Made by a program: the position numbers and the translations under genes. The notes beneath the pieces are model-generated. The model did not search any database and was not told where the DNA came from. It saw only the letters and a program-made list of their open reading frames with translations. Below, in pieces: positions 1-12,120 of a DNA stretch of 64,000 nt. The DNA comes from Chenopodium formosanum (Eukaryota; Streptophyta; Magnoliopsida; Caryophyllales; Amaranthaceae): assembly GCA_024500155.1 (NCBI GenBank), contig CM044873.1, forward strand, positions 2,919,001 to 2,983,000, in the 5' to 3' direction. Position 1 is the first letter of the stretch, and each line of letters begins with the position of its first letter.

Positions 1-1402
1 GAAACCTGTTGGCATGGCTGGTTCAGACCAACGTGCAGGTTCCATTGGATACCTAAAAAATGGATCTCCATTAAGCATCCTTTGTGGGCTATACATGGGA
101 CTAGAACTCGAACTTGGTGGAGCACTCTGAAAGTTGATGTCTAGGCTATAGTTCTCTCGAGGTCGATGTGGACTCTGTATCTTTTCGGGGACATTCCATA
201 ATGGCCAGGTTTCTGTACGTTGCACGCTACTACTTTGAGGATCAACTAAAGTTTGCACATCAACTCCTCGCCGAGCACTAACCCTTTTTTGAGCATCAAC
301 AGCAACTCCCCTCTGATCAATTTGAGATGCTACCTTACTGTTTGAAAATAAAATGCCAAAGCAACAGCAAGTCAGACACACCTATGCTATCATACAATAA
401 GCTAATCCTAAATATTTTGCTGGAGGAATTGACAACTCTAGATTTCAATGAGCTATGTAACTTATTTTCATAAAAATTAAGAAACATTATCATTAAACCA
501 ACCAAAAAACATAAACCAAGTTAGTAATACTGTTTGGCCTACATAAACACCAAGCATTTAATAATCAAGAAAATTTTATGATAAAACACCTTACAAAAGT
601 ACGTAGTGTTATATTGTTACAATTATTTATTGTTTCGTACTTCAATTCACCTGCTCATGCACGACTTTACCAACTAACCTAGCTCGAATTCTCACATTCA
701 AGTCTACTTTTTCAATGCCCTCTATAGTACACACATTATTTACTGTTGAAGATACTTCTAGTATCTATCCAATGCAAACTGAGCATGATAATGAAATAAC
801 TCCCTTAGTTCCTATTGCGGTAAAAAGGCAAAAAGACATTCCATTATAAATCAACAATTCAACAACCAAAAAAGGCAAAAACAATAAACATCCATCAAAT
901 TCTATTCAAAAACAACCAATAACTATAAAAAGTACAGAATAGTAATTATAGTATTATACCTAGCATTGAGCTTATTGTTATTGTCAAACCCTCTTTCTCT
1001 CTCTCTAGAAACTTCCGTCGGCGACGGAAGCCGGAAATTCTCACAATCACCACGCTTAGGCTTTGGCTTTGGCTTTGATTTAGATTTCGATTTCGATACC
1101 GATTTATCGTCACCGGATATATTCTCCGGGAGAGGAAGCGGCTGAGGAGGCGGTGAAGAAGCAGAGCGGAATAAATCGTCACCGTGACCGTGACCGTGAC
1201 CGTGACTGTTACGGTGGCGATTACCTAAAAAGAAATCCAAATAACTAAAGTCACAATCACGGAGATGACGGAGTTGCTTAGCTCTGGTTAACCGGCGATT
1301 ATTTGACGCCGTTGAAGAATTCGAATTCGAAGTTGATGATGAATTTGTATTTGTATTTGTATTTGAATTTGAAGATGAAAATGACCAGCGTGGCAAATTC
1401 AT
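1..1402 (-). CDS. MAPKKK5: MAPKKK5-like MEKK-type protein kinase, N-terminal exons only (partial)
   Basis: The start codon is at 1402. Exon 1 runs 1402-960 and exon 2 runs from 337 to the left edge; the phase-2 junction closes cleanly (GCTAG then GTATAA donor, TTTCAAACAG acceptor). Only the regulatory N-terminus is present; the catalytic domain would lie beyond the window. What is seen: a low-complexity Ser/Asn/Thr start, a basic RRLTRAKQLRHL segment, a PQPLPLPE motif, and in exon 2 a SAPPSSSSSPMYSPQR segment followed by WSEPAMPT. These short motifs resemble the N-terminus of plant MAPKKK3/5 proteins, which act in immune and developmental MAPK cascades. Exon 1 has several hexamer-encoded repeats (HG, KS, KP, NT), so its length probably varies between alleles. 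The neighbouring L25 and LBD36 genes support the call by synteny. Without the kinase domain, the family call rests on motifs and context. Confidence 0.7.
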
Positions 1403-1503
1403 TTAATTACCCTTGTAAATTTATTATCATTGTACACAAAAATCAATTCCACCATTAACAACAACAGCAACAACTAAATTAACATCAAATTATAAACAAG
1501 AAA

Positions 1504-1527
1504 TTGTTGTTGTTGTTGTTGTTGTTG
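1504..1527. repeat. (TTG)8 microsatellite in MAPKKK5-like 5' leader
   Basis: Eight perfect TTG units lie about 100 bp upstream of the minus-strand start codon, so they are probably transcribed as a CAA repeat in the 5' leader. Confidence 0.9.
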
Positions 1528-2247
1528 TATGTTTTTACAAAAATAATCAAAAAATGTAGGAAAAAATAAAGGAAAATGAGGAGGATTTGAAGGAAAGAGA
1601 GGAAGATTGTGAAGTGGGGGTTGGGGATTTTTTGTGAAATCAGTTTTCTCTCTCTTCCCTTCCTCGCGCTCTTTTGTCTGTTACCTTCCTGGAAGATTTC
1701 TCTGGTTTTCCAGCAATTTTCTTTTTATTTTGTTTTTGTTTGTTTGTTTTGTTTTTTTTTTTTTTATTTAATTATTTTATGAATTAATTTGTTTTAGGGG
1801 TGGTGGGTTAGAATTGAATTGGAAGTTCCGACAAGATGAACAATTCCAGATGGTATTCCAACTGATTTTGGGAATTGGGATAAAAGAGCGTATACGTCAT
1901 ACAGATCTGCCGTACATTAAAGTACTCTCTGCTTCACTCATCCAACTCTACTCTCTTTTATTAATGAGTTGGTAATCCTTCTTTACAGTTTTATCAATGC
2001 CTTAATGACTTTCCTTTCATCTCTTTCGGTCCAAGCCTTAATTTTCATATCGGAACCTTTCGGTGACAGGAATTTAAATTACAAATAATACGTATTTCGT
2101 ACATATGACTACATGATTTTTGTATAAAGTGACGGTAGAAATAATTTTATAAGAAACAAAAAATGTGTGTCTATTACGAGTATTGAATTTATTAGGTAAT
2201 ATAAAGGTTAATTTTTAGCGGAAGAATAAAAGAGTTGTCTTATAGTG

Positions 2248-2335
2248 AGAACTAGGAATTAATCCCGAGTCGCGTGCCTATAGGCTATAGGCATGAGAAC
2301 TAGGATTTAATCCCTGCGTCACGTGCCTAGAAGCC
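2248..2335. repeat. About 45-bp imperfect direct repeat with CACGTG
   Basis: Two diverged copies of a unit beginning GAGAACTAGGA(A/T)TTAATCCC sit side by side. The second contains a CACGTG core (2321-2326 region); the first has CGCGTG at the same place. Function unknown. Confidence 0.6.
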
Positions 2336-2898
2336 ATGAGAGTTGGCCATTTCCTTGGTCACTCTTCTGTTGTTTGCACACCAATAATATATCCTGATAG
2401 TAATATAATAATTTTCACCAAAAATTATCATCCATGTTGCTTAAGGTAGCAAGTATAGTCGCAGTTGACTTTATTAATAAACAAATGATGATATGTAGGG
2501 TTAATGAATGAAGGTATTAACAAATTAAGTGTTAATCAGTTGACAAGGGTAAACAAAAGAGTTTGACTAATTAAGAGATGACCGTGTGAAATGACAAGTA
2601 AGTTGCCTCTATTTTACGCTTAATTAAGCTTAGTAAACTTTCAATGAAGACCACATGGTTTGACTGTGACAACCCTTGATTACAAAGGTGCTGAAGAATG
2701 CAAGTGAATAGTCTGATATCGCCAATATAGAGAACTTTCAACTTTAAACGGTGGTGGAGTAATAGCGTTTCAACTTTTGATTTAGTGGAGTTTATCCTGA
2801 GATGGTTTGAACTTTGAATAGCTAATTGTATTAGCCATTTGGTTAATAGCCGTTATCTACTTATTTGTTTGAATGATTGCTAAGGATTTTATAAATTA

Positions 2899-3149
2899 TA
2901 CTTCCTCCGTTTTTTTTAGTTGACACCGTTTGACTTTTACACTATTCATACAAAACGCTTCGACTCGCTTTTGTGGTTTATAAATACGAAAAAACATATT
3001 TATATGGGATCTTGTTTGAATTGGTTCAATGTATATTTTATCCACTTTTTATAATTTTACAATGTTGATAATTAGAGATATTAATCGGTAAAAACATGCG
3101 TTGGCAAGCGTGAAAATAGAAAGGTGTCAACTAAAAAATCGAGAAAGTA
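2899..3149. mobile_element. Stowaway-like MITE, about 250 bp
   Basis: The ends are inverted repeats: TACTTCCTCCG plus a T-run and AGTTGACACC on the left, and GGTGTCAACTAAAAAATCG then AGAAAGTA on the right. The flanking TA dinucleotides fit the TA target preference of Tc1/mariner-derived Stowaway elements. No coding capacity. Confidence 0.8.
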
Positions 3150-4124
3150 TTAACCATTTCCCAATCTCACATGTCTTTTTTTGTTTTTGTTTTTTTTTTT
3201 GAATATAATACTCCATTTTATAGTCCCTCGCCCGCATATTATTTTCTTAAACTACTTGCCCAAGAGAGGGTGGTAAACTCCTAATTATGCCAAAACAAAG
3301 GGAGTACATTTAAAAATACATTAATGAATGAATATGTAAAACCTTGCTTAATTACAAGTAACAAAACCCCTCATAAAATATAGCAATGGCCTCTAGAAGA
3401 TGAGTCTATCGAATTCCAATTTTCTGGAAAATAATTAGAGTACATTAGTTAAAAACTAAAAAAATAATGCTGCAGGCCTGCAAGCGTGGTCAACAATTTC
3501 AAACAATAGTTTAGCACGGCCAACCTTAGTAAAACTTTTGACAAATACCATGTGTTTTTTGAATACTCCCTGTATAAATCTAACAAAAACATGGTCTATT
3601 GATTTTAGATTGTTTAGCAAGGCCAAACTGTTTACCATGTGTTTTACAAATTTTGATATTCCGTTATTGAATCTAAAAGGGATATTATAATTTTGGTCAA
3701 ACCAACATAAACATAATTTATCAAAAATCCACTTAAGATCATGAGCCACTTTATAGTAAACCCTAGCAATATTATAGACTCTTGACATGACAATTTTATC
3801 TTATACGAAAATAAATACTACGTATTGAAATAAAAGTAAAGCAATAGATAAATACGGATTAAAATATATACACACTCAATAACATGGAGGGCTAAAACTT
3901 ATATCCACAAATGTCCAATTTATACACCTGAAAGCCACATGCCCACACCCTACCAAGCAGCAAACCCTCAAAAGGGCAAAAGAAGCGCAAGCATCTAAGC
4001 CACAAAATACTAAGGAAATGAATACGATAGATTGGTCAAATAATAGAACAAGATGTTATACAAGGGGTAAACTTGTCATAGCAGCTTTATGGAGTCACCA
4101 ATGCACCGGTGCACTTCCACACCA

Positions 4125-4139
4125 CCCCCCCCCCCCCCC
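4125..4139. repeat. Poly(C)15 tract
   Basis: Uninterrupted run of 15 C between the MAPKKK5-like and bL25 genes. Confidence 0.9.
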
Positions 4140-4276
4140 AATTTCTCTTCCTCCAAAGTTTTTAATACACCCTACATCAGATACTATTTCTATGAACTGA
4201 AGCAGCTTTCATCATTGTATTATATGGTCCCTTAAAGGAAAGATAAAAAGTAAAAAAAACAGCTCACTTATAAGAT

Positions 4277-6900
4277 TTAAGTTTCTAGAGGTACCGGATT
4301 TTCTACTTCTGAAGCCACAATCTTGCAGATGGGTTTTGTATCATTCCCACTTAAAAGCTTCAATGACGGATCAACCTCAATATCTTTCATAAAGATCCGG
4401 TCTCCAATGTCCAAATTGCTTATGTCCACCTCGATCTTTTGAGGGATGCATTCTGTTGGGCAAAGATATTTTAGGTTCTTCCTTACTGTTTTCAGCTGCC
4501 CCCCTGCTTAGCACAAGAAGTAATCATGTAAACATCATTTGTGACAAGAAAATAATTAGCGAAGCGCTTAACAATAAATAAAAGGATACTGGTCCAGTAC
4601 TCCAGTCTGTATCCATAGAGAATAATGCTTGAAACAAGAAAGTACTTCAAAAGGAAATTAAGGTGAGGTTGTTAACAATCAAACAGTAAGCAAGTGTCAC
4701 ATTTCCAAAGCTAGGGTAAATACTAAATACAACTTTGAATAGCAAAGAAAATTTTAATCCTGAAATAGTAATATTAGAGTCTGTAGTGTAGAATTCATTT
4801 CAGCTTCAAATGAGACTTGTTGCCCAGCTTACACTATACAAGAACATATGACAGTCATTTTATTTTTCTAAGGGCAGCCCTATATTGAACAAACTGACAC
4901 ACAGAAAAGCTAACTCTCACAATGACCCGAACACCCCTCCCCCTCCCTGCAGAGGGACCAAGAGGAAGGATGAGATCAAGTACAGAAACAATTGAGCAGA
5001 GGCAGCAGCTAAGGAAACCATGACTTCCTAAGTTACTATAGTTGAAAGGAGGCCACATTTTAAATTCCGCTGAATAAGCAAGTGGTCAGATACTCACAGA
5101 AGCCAGATAATATTGGCTAATTATGTGCATTGCATTCATGACTGATTCACTTCTGATATGAAGCCTTTTTCTGATCTGGTAAGAGATAAGTACTTACCAC
5201 CAGAAGAAAGCACACTGATAAGCTTGTCTCATTTGAATTTCTTAGCATTTTTACACAAACCTAATACTTTTCAAACATAAGAGCCCGACAACTATCCTGA
5301 TGTTCTAAGACAGGAGAGTCCGCAATCAAAGGTTGAGCCTACCTCTAGTGAAGTGTGTGGATGCAATGATGAAGAGATTATAACAAATTCAATGGAGCAA
5401 GATCAAACTATAATCAATGGATCCAAGTATGCCATATGTACCTGCAATATATGGGCGTAAAATGATGTCACACTATCCATCATGATTCTTATCATTAAAC
5501 ATAAGCAAATTGCCTGATGCCCTGATGGTAATACTGGAGCAAAGAACTCTACAGCATTCTATGTTTTTAAGATACTAATCTTCCTTCAGTAGGTAAATCA
5601 TAAGAAAACTAGTAGATACAGGTTGAATTAACAGAACAATTAGCTCCAATTGAAAGGAAGAGAAGAAAGAAAGTGGTCAAGGAAGACTTGACATTTAAAT
5701 TTTCTACAAAAAAAATACTACCTTCATTAATTGTTATGTGCAACTTTGGGGTATTATTTGTGAGATATAAAAATATTTCAAAGTTGCACATAATATTTAA
5801 CGGAGGTAGTAGTTACTCCAAGATTTGATATTTATGCACTTTTCTAATACGCTGTCGAAAACTCCAACTGAATGCATATTGAATCATATATCTAGTCATT
5901 AAAACAACCTAATGATTATAAATTAGAACACTAGATAGTTATACAGTTATACTAGTTTGATCTGATTCAACATAAGTAAATCAGGAAGGCTTCCAAAACC
6001 AATACAAAGAATCATACATAGACAATGATATCCAAATTCATCACATCGTAGTAGTAAGTGATGTTCTATTTTGAAGTGTATATCCCGATATCCAATCACA
6101 TACTAGCAATCTAGCACTGTCTATATCTATGCATTGCTAATTACATCTATGCATCACCATTGCTAAAGCTATAACGACTAGAGAAAACATCAAAAACAAT
6201 GAATCGTGTCTATTATACTTGCTCGGTTTCCAGGATGGGCGGGAACTTCAAACAAGAACATCAAACCAACTACAATTTTTCAAAAACACCAAAAGTCAAT
6301 AATTAAACAAACCTTTCTTAAGACCAGGGCAAGAATCTACTCCCTTGAAAACAACGGGCACATCAACCTCTAACTTCGATCCTTCCTCCGCCCAAACAAA
6401 CACCATATTCATCACCTTCCCTGTCTCTTCATTTCTCGCAAGCTGCTCAAACACACACACAATAAAAACACCCACATTTTCAAATGAACAAAATTTAACA
6501 CTAATTAAAACCAATTTATACCAATTTCACCATTAAATCATAAAAACAGAAAATGAGAAATGACCTTAATGGGGAGGACATTTCCAGAATGAAGAACAAC
6601 AGAAGACCCGGACCCGGCCCGAACTTGAAGCTTGAAAGTGGTGGAGCAGAAGAAGGTAGGATCCAACTTAGTAAGAATAGAATCAATTTGCTTAGTTTCA
6701 GTGGTAAGAAGCTGCTTTGAAGTGTTTTCTGCGGCGGAGGAGAAGACGACGGCGGGGATGCGACCCTGAGCTCTGTCACGGGCCGATATTCGGGGGCCCG
6801 AAATCTCCCTAGGTATGGCTTGTATTGTATGGTACTTTCTGTAATACTCCGCCACCTTTCTCAGCCGTTCGCCGCCGATGCGCCACCATTGTTGCTGCAT
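4277..6900 (-). CDS. Organellar large-subunit ribosomal protein bL25 (L25/TL5 family)
   Basis: Three exons, 6900-6565, 6442-6313 and 4503-4277, join in phase to a 230-residue protein ending at a TAA. The start was set at the Met of MQQQWWRIGG because upstream residues lack family resemblance. Exon 1 (112 aa) has GRIPAVVFS and the beginning of the first beta-barrel. Exon 2 carries the family's ETGKVMNMVFVWAEEG and VDVPVVFKG segments. Exon 3 carries YLCPTECIPQKIEVDISNLD and GDRIFMKDIEV, the C-terminal domain typical of TL5-type L25. The family binds 5S rRNA in the large subunit. The tryptophan- and arginine-rich N-terminus suggests import, most likely into mitochondria (inference). Intron 2 is 1.8 kb and contains a Stowaway MITE. 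The plant orthologue I recall is At5g66860, next to MAPKKK5 as here. Confidence 0.93.
5718..5809. mobile_element. Short Stowaway-like MITE in bL25 intron 2
   Basis: A 92-bp hairpin element: left end CTACCTTCATTAATTGTTAT, right end ATAATATTTAACGGAGGTAG, with GTGCAACTTTG/CAAAGTTGCAC as the inner stem. Flanking TA on both sides (5716-5717, 5810-5811). Confidence 0.85.
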
Positions 6901-7089
6901 TTTCCTCGATTTTGTTTGACTTCGAGTGTTAGGGTTTAACAAGGGTTTTCTTTTTTCCCTTTCTCTTTTAATTTTGCTTTTTTGGTTAGTGAATGATCAC
7001 TGTCAGCTTGATCAGGTGAGTAGATTGGGCTTTAATTCTGGGCTTGGTTTTGTATAAGGTTGAAGTGGGCCTTTATGACTTTTCCTTTG

Positions 7090-7092
<3 letters not shown>

Positions 7093-7144
<52 letters not shown>

Positions 7145-7149
7145 TTTTT
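7093..7149. repeat. (TA)n microsatellite followed by a T-run
   Basis: About 17 TA units pass directly into about 23 T residues. No target-site duplication was found around it. Confidence 0.9.
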
Positions 7150-9284
7150 GGTGTTTAGAAAGCCACAAGAGCGGAGGATGAGAATCAATCTCAAGATACC
7201 ACTTGAGTTATCCCTCACTCTCTCTATTTTTATATAGGGTCACATCATGTTGCATCAAAAAAAATAGGGATACATGATACATCATATATGGACTAGAAAG
7301 TTTCTTCCCTTCAAATTGATTTCTTTATGGGTTTATTGACAGGTGAATTTTGTAGAACACTTGGCATAAGGTAGTAATTTTGATCAACTTAGGATAAAAA
7401 TAGTAATTTTACACTAATAATTTATAAAATTATATAAACACTTAGCGCTAATCATCTAATATGAGTTCTCTTGTGTGAGCATGTAATTAAGACCGTTTCT
7501 TTAAAAGTTCATCATCTAGTATTTGCTCTGCTCATATGTGATAGCCTCATAGCATAGGAGAAATTTGAAGAAAAAGATATATAAGTGCATTCAATGTATC
7601 ATAGGATACTATAAGTTCCAGTCTCTAAAAATATACTATACGTGCATTCAAACGTATTACTTCGTGCGTTTATATAATTATATGTCTTGACTGTACAAAA
7701 ACGACTCACACAATCTTACATAGATAAAGGATAATTCTTTTGCTTGGGTCATATGCACTTAAAGCTCGATCACTATCACTTGTTTATTTTAATAACAGCT
7801 TACCAACCTAATCGGGAGAAAAAGCCATATATTATGATCTTGGACTCAAAAAATAAAGTAAGAGATTTTTTGAAAAAATGTACGAGTAAATATAAAAGTT
7901 GGGCTGCTTTTAACGGATTTCCACACGTTAGCCGCATAAACCAAATTAGTCGACGAATTTGGTTGGATACGATGTCTACCATCCCACATGCTTACATACA
8001 TACGTAGTACATGACATTATTATGTGTTCCTTTTTTATCCTTTCAAAAATAGTACGAAGCTAATGTTGTACAAGAAAGCAGCCTTTTAAATCTGATTTAA
8101 GTGTAGCAAATATATTTGCTTGCATTGCTTCAGCACCAGTATGAAATTAAAAGTTCATCAACTTTTATCTTTCACCTTGGTTCACGTACTAGCAGTGTAA
8201 TCGAGCAAAAGCTGCTAAATCATTTCATTTTCTTGGGTAACTGTCTCTTTGTACAACGCATATTTATAATACTCGTATTATTTACATGTAAAATATACAG
8301 AGTACTTCTTATAATCTCGGGATAGCCATGTGTGTATCTATTTACTAACCTTGGATAGCTCGATTAATAATGAGTGTTAATAAAATGAATAAAGTAAGAT
8401 AGGATAAGTGATAAAGTCTAATTAATAAAAATGAATCGAACTTTCATGAGCAAAATGAGTAAAACAAATGGATTATGAAATACAGTATAGAGTAGGCAGG
8501 TCTTCACCTATTACTATTTGTATTCCACATAATAAACATTAAAATTGACCAAGAATAATAATACTCTCCTCAGTTTTCAACCTACACCACATAAAGTAAT
8601 TAACAATTATATTTCCTAATATTTGCCAAAAATAATGAAAATAATAAAGCAGCAAAGTCAAGGCATGGGCTAAAAGCGAAATGAAAAAAGAGGGAGAGAA
8701 AAATAAATGACAAAGATATGATATGAGGGAGAGAAGATATAATAAATCATGTACATGCACATCCACATCCAATCACCAAACAAGTCAATCCATTCATTCA
8801 TCATCATTATTTATGTATATTAACCTTGATTTTATTAGGTGGTCCATATATTTAATTCCTCTAGTCAAAATAACATATTGATATACTCCTAAAAATAGTT
8901 ATTAGGTAAGATCTTCCCTAAATTTAGTCATGGCTAGTGGATAATTGAAATTGATATGTCCAACTTATAAGGGACAAATTCCATTTTTCTACTCCTATGT
9001 GGGAATGAAGATAACAAAATGAGAGTATAAAATCATCAAATAAAGTAAGTTTATGTCTTTGTGATGATGATCATGTGACCAACCAAAAGTGAAATATTAT
9101 TGTGTATCAATATTCATTTGTGATTTGCTTGTGCTACCATATCTAATGGTAGAAATTTAGTGCAACAACTTTCTACATTACTTTAAATATATATACAATT
9201 ATCACCAGTTTAGAATCAGGTAAATTGAACTTCGTCAATATATATTCTAAATCTGGAAAAAAAAAATAGTGTCAATGACATTAG

Positions 9285-9337
9285 GTCTTTAGTTGTTACT
9301 TGTCAAAAAAAAAAAAAAAAAAGTCTTTAGTTGTTAC
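9285..9337 (+). mobile_element. Minimal poly(A) retroposition with 15-bp target duplication
   Basis: GTCTTTAGTTGTTAC occurs at 9285-9299 and again, exactly, at 9323-9337. Between them is only TTGTC plus about 18 A. This is the expected structure of a LINE-machinery insertion truncated almost to its tail. Confidence 0.75.
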
Positions 9338-10430
9338 ACCTTAGTTTGTTAGGTATTTACGGGATATGATCAAATTACAATAGAGAAGTGATATTCTATC
9401 GTAAAATCTTTTAAATCAAAATTATTCTCTTTTACTTAATTTCTTTTCTATCAACTAGTATTCATCATTTTTCACTTCATATATATCATAATTCAGAAAT
9501 ACTCTCATCTTGTGAAACGCTGTTAGATCTAAAGTAAACTGTAAACATATCTACGTGTGCATACCGTACAAACCCTTTTAATTTCTCCTTAATATTCTAT
9601 AGCATAGTAATTGTAGGTTGTATAATTGGTTTAAAATATTTTTTCTTTTGAATAGAACTTGGTTTAAATTATCAATATAATATAACTTATCAACTTTAAA
9701 TCAAATGCAACTAGCAATTTCTAAAAACTTATGTGAGCTTAATTCATATCATTATTATCTTCGTTTCATAATACGAGTATCATTTAATGGATTTATTGAA
9801 CGCATAAATTAAGATTAAGAAACTATTTTTCTAGCGGTTCTAAGAATCCTAACAAGATCCGGAAAATGTTAACAACTAAAAACATGATTGCTAGAAACAT
9901 ATTAACTTGATAATAATATTGACATGATTAGTTGATGATTGAGTAGCTACTTAGCTAGGGAAGGAGCAGGAGCAGGAGGAACCATAAGCTAGCTAGCTAA
10001 TGCAATAATAATGTGAGTAGGTGAGCAGTTAAAACTTAATAGTGACATTTCATTAAAATTTGTTTAACTTTCAGCATTGCTTTTATGCTCAATTCCTCTG
10101 AATCAACAGCCAAACTTCAAGTAATGACAAAATCCAAATACGACCCCCTTATTTATGAGGAGGAGATCGATATAATATATATTAATGAGAGAGACAAATT
10201 AAAAATGCAAACGCCACATTATGTCCATCCCTCATGCTTACCTTTATGGTCCCGTGGGAATACAATCTCTCATAGAGTCATAGATAATTCGTTGAGACGT
10301 TAGGTAGGACACCTTAACTCAAAACTTTAGATCACAATTCAAATATATACTCATTTCTCTAATTGAAACTAAAATGAGGGTCGAATCTTAAAAATTCCGA
10401 ACTAAAACTAAAATGAGGATCGTACTTTTA

Positions 10431-10623
10431 GGGCCTGTTCACACTTACTGAATTGAGCTAAACTAAACAGATTGGAGCTGAAATGATTGGAGCTGAAAAT
10501 GAATATTTTATAAGAGAAGGAAATTAGGAGTTGAGCTGAACTGAACTAAATTGATTGAAGGTGAACTAAACTGAACTGATTGGAGCTGAACTGAATTGAA
10601 ATTAAGCTGAAGTGAACAGACCC
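10431..10623. mobile_element. Tourist-like (PIF/Harbinger) MITE, 193 bp
   Basis: Starts GGGCCTGTTC and ends GAACAGACCC, flanked by TTA on both sides (10428-10430, 10624-10626). The interior is made of GAGCTGAACTGAA-type pentamer-related repeats in the opposite orientation to the copy at 12567. Confidence 0.85.
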
Positions 10624-10678
10624 TTAAAAATCCGAACAAACTTGTTTGATATAGTATTATCTTCGTTTCATATTATTT

Positions 10679-11290
10679 ATTGTTGGGTGTGGCCCAAATT
10701 TTCTAGGCCCACATTTTGGTGGAGTATTGTGCATATTTTGGAAGCTTTCGGAATGGTCGAGTAACGTCATTACTTGTTCATGAATTCTCTAGAATAATAA
10801 CCTACTTGAACGTTCTAGAGCATTATTGACATTGGAACAATTAGAATATAATACCATGGTTTGTAAACATTCTAGATTATTAAGACTACGAGAATGATGG
10901 AGGAATTTTTGGAATATTCCAGCCATTTATTCCAATTAAGCTCCATCTACAACTATAAATATGAATTATGGGCATTCAAGGCACATACACGTAAGAAGCT
11001 ATACCATATACACTAGCCTTTCTAGATACAAGATACAACACCTCCTTGTACTATACACCTCTCTACGAATTCACTATTCTCTTGTACTACTCATCCTGTT
11101 ATTGTACTCTCCATTTAGTAAACTCCTTTTCATATAGTGGATTATTTTGGTGCTCGTCGTTTGTGGGTTTTTGATAATTTTTCCCACGTGAAATATTGTG
11201 TGTCTATTTTTACTCTTTGTCTTGCCTTTATTTTTCTCCTAATTATTTTATCATCTCTACACTTTTAATTTGCTTTCGTTGTACACTCAT
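10679..11290 (+). mobile_element. LTR-like remnant (Copia-type character), right end undefined
   Basis: Begins TGTTGGGTGTGG after TTTAT, has a TATA-like box in CTATAAATATG near 10954, then a CT-rich transcribed-like stretch (GATACAACACCTCCTTGTAC) and a GGTGCTCGTCG segment, as in Copia LTRs. I found no matching TSD or CA terminus on the right, no internal domain and no second LTR. The right coordinate is approximate. Confidence 0.4.
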
Positions 11291-11299
11291 CAACTCTAA

Positions 11300-11356
11300 T
11301 ATTTGCAATGATAGGACATTTTCTACCCACCTTTTTATATCATATCATTGCAAATA
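11300..11356. repeat. Perfect 14-bp inverted repeat, 29-nt loop
   Basis: TATTTGCAATGATA at 11300-11313 is the exact reverse complement of TATCATTGCAAATA at 11343-11356. It could be the core of a very small foldback element or an unrelated hairpin. Confidence 0.7.
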
Positions 11357-12120
11357 GTATAAAACGGGTAGAATTATATATATTAGGTAACTAGGCACAC
11401 ATATTGAAACAATAACATACACTATTAAATCCACATGATAATTTAAATTATTATATCTTAATACGATAGAATATTTAAAATTGAAACATTTAATTACCAA
11501 GATCACAGCCCAAAGTCGTGGTTCATGTTATTGTAATCTCTTGAGGTTGCAACTCAATTCATTCTCCTTATTAAAAAAATCATGATATGAATATATGGAA
11601 CGTGCATCAAAGTAATACGTTTATACGTAGTAGTCAGAATTTATTAGCGTAATTATATGTACACACCATTGGTAACCGATATATTTGTATATGCATCATT
11701 GAATGAATATGCTGACTACAATGTACTGTATAGGTACAACTATTTGGAGTTAGCTAGCTAAAATATGAGTGTTGCCAATGTAAGGATATGCTCTTATATT
11801 CCCGTTGAAAACTTACAAAGTTGGGTTGTGTCTTGGAACGTACAACAATCAAAGTGATTATCATATTGACATGTTTTGGTTGGCATGATACTTTTTGACG
11901 CCATTTATTTTAGGTACTTATATGAATGTTCAGTGTAATTCTTTTAAGTATTATTTAATGTTTGTTTAAATTCTAATTTAAAATTCATACCTCAAATTCA
12001 AAAGGTATAGTAAATCTATACTAATACACTAAAGTAATCGTTCAAACAGAGGTTTTTCAGTGCGGCAGGTCACATGGTGCGGCAAGACTTACTTGTAGGT
12101 GTTACTTGTACGTATTACTT

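Larger units (their letters stand above)
1403..4276. other. Intergenic: MAPKKK5-like 5' region and spacer to bL25
   Basis: Leader and promoter of the leftward MAPKKK5-like gene (about 1403-2000, with a TTG microsatellite and a CT-rich stretch near 1640-1680), then AT-rich spacer. The spacer holds a short G-box-containing direct repeat, a Stowaway MITE and a 15-C homopolymer. The 3' flank of the bL25 gene is at the right end. I see no supported gene here. Confidence 0.6.

Noticed and set aside
3221..3304. Possible further Stowaway element (TAGTCCCTCG to AAAGGGAGTA)
   Set aside because: The ends match only over about ten bases and the interior does not pair convincingly.
7744..8007. Plus-strand open frame of 87 codons
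   Set aside because: No family motif, no splice context, AT-rich composition like its surroundings; treated as chance.
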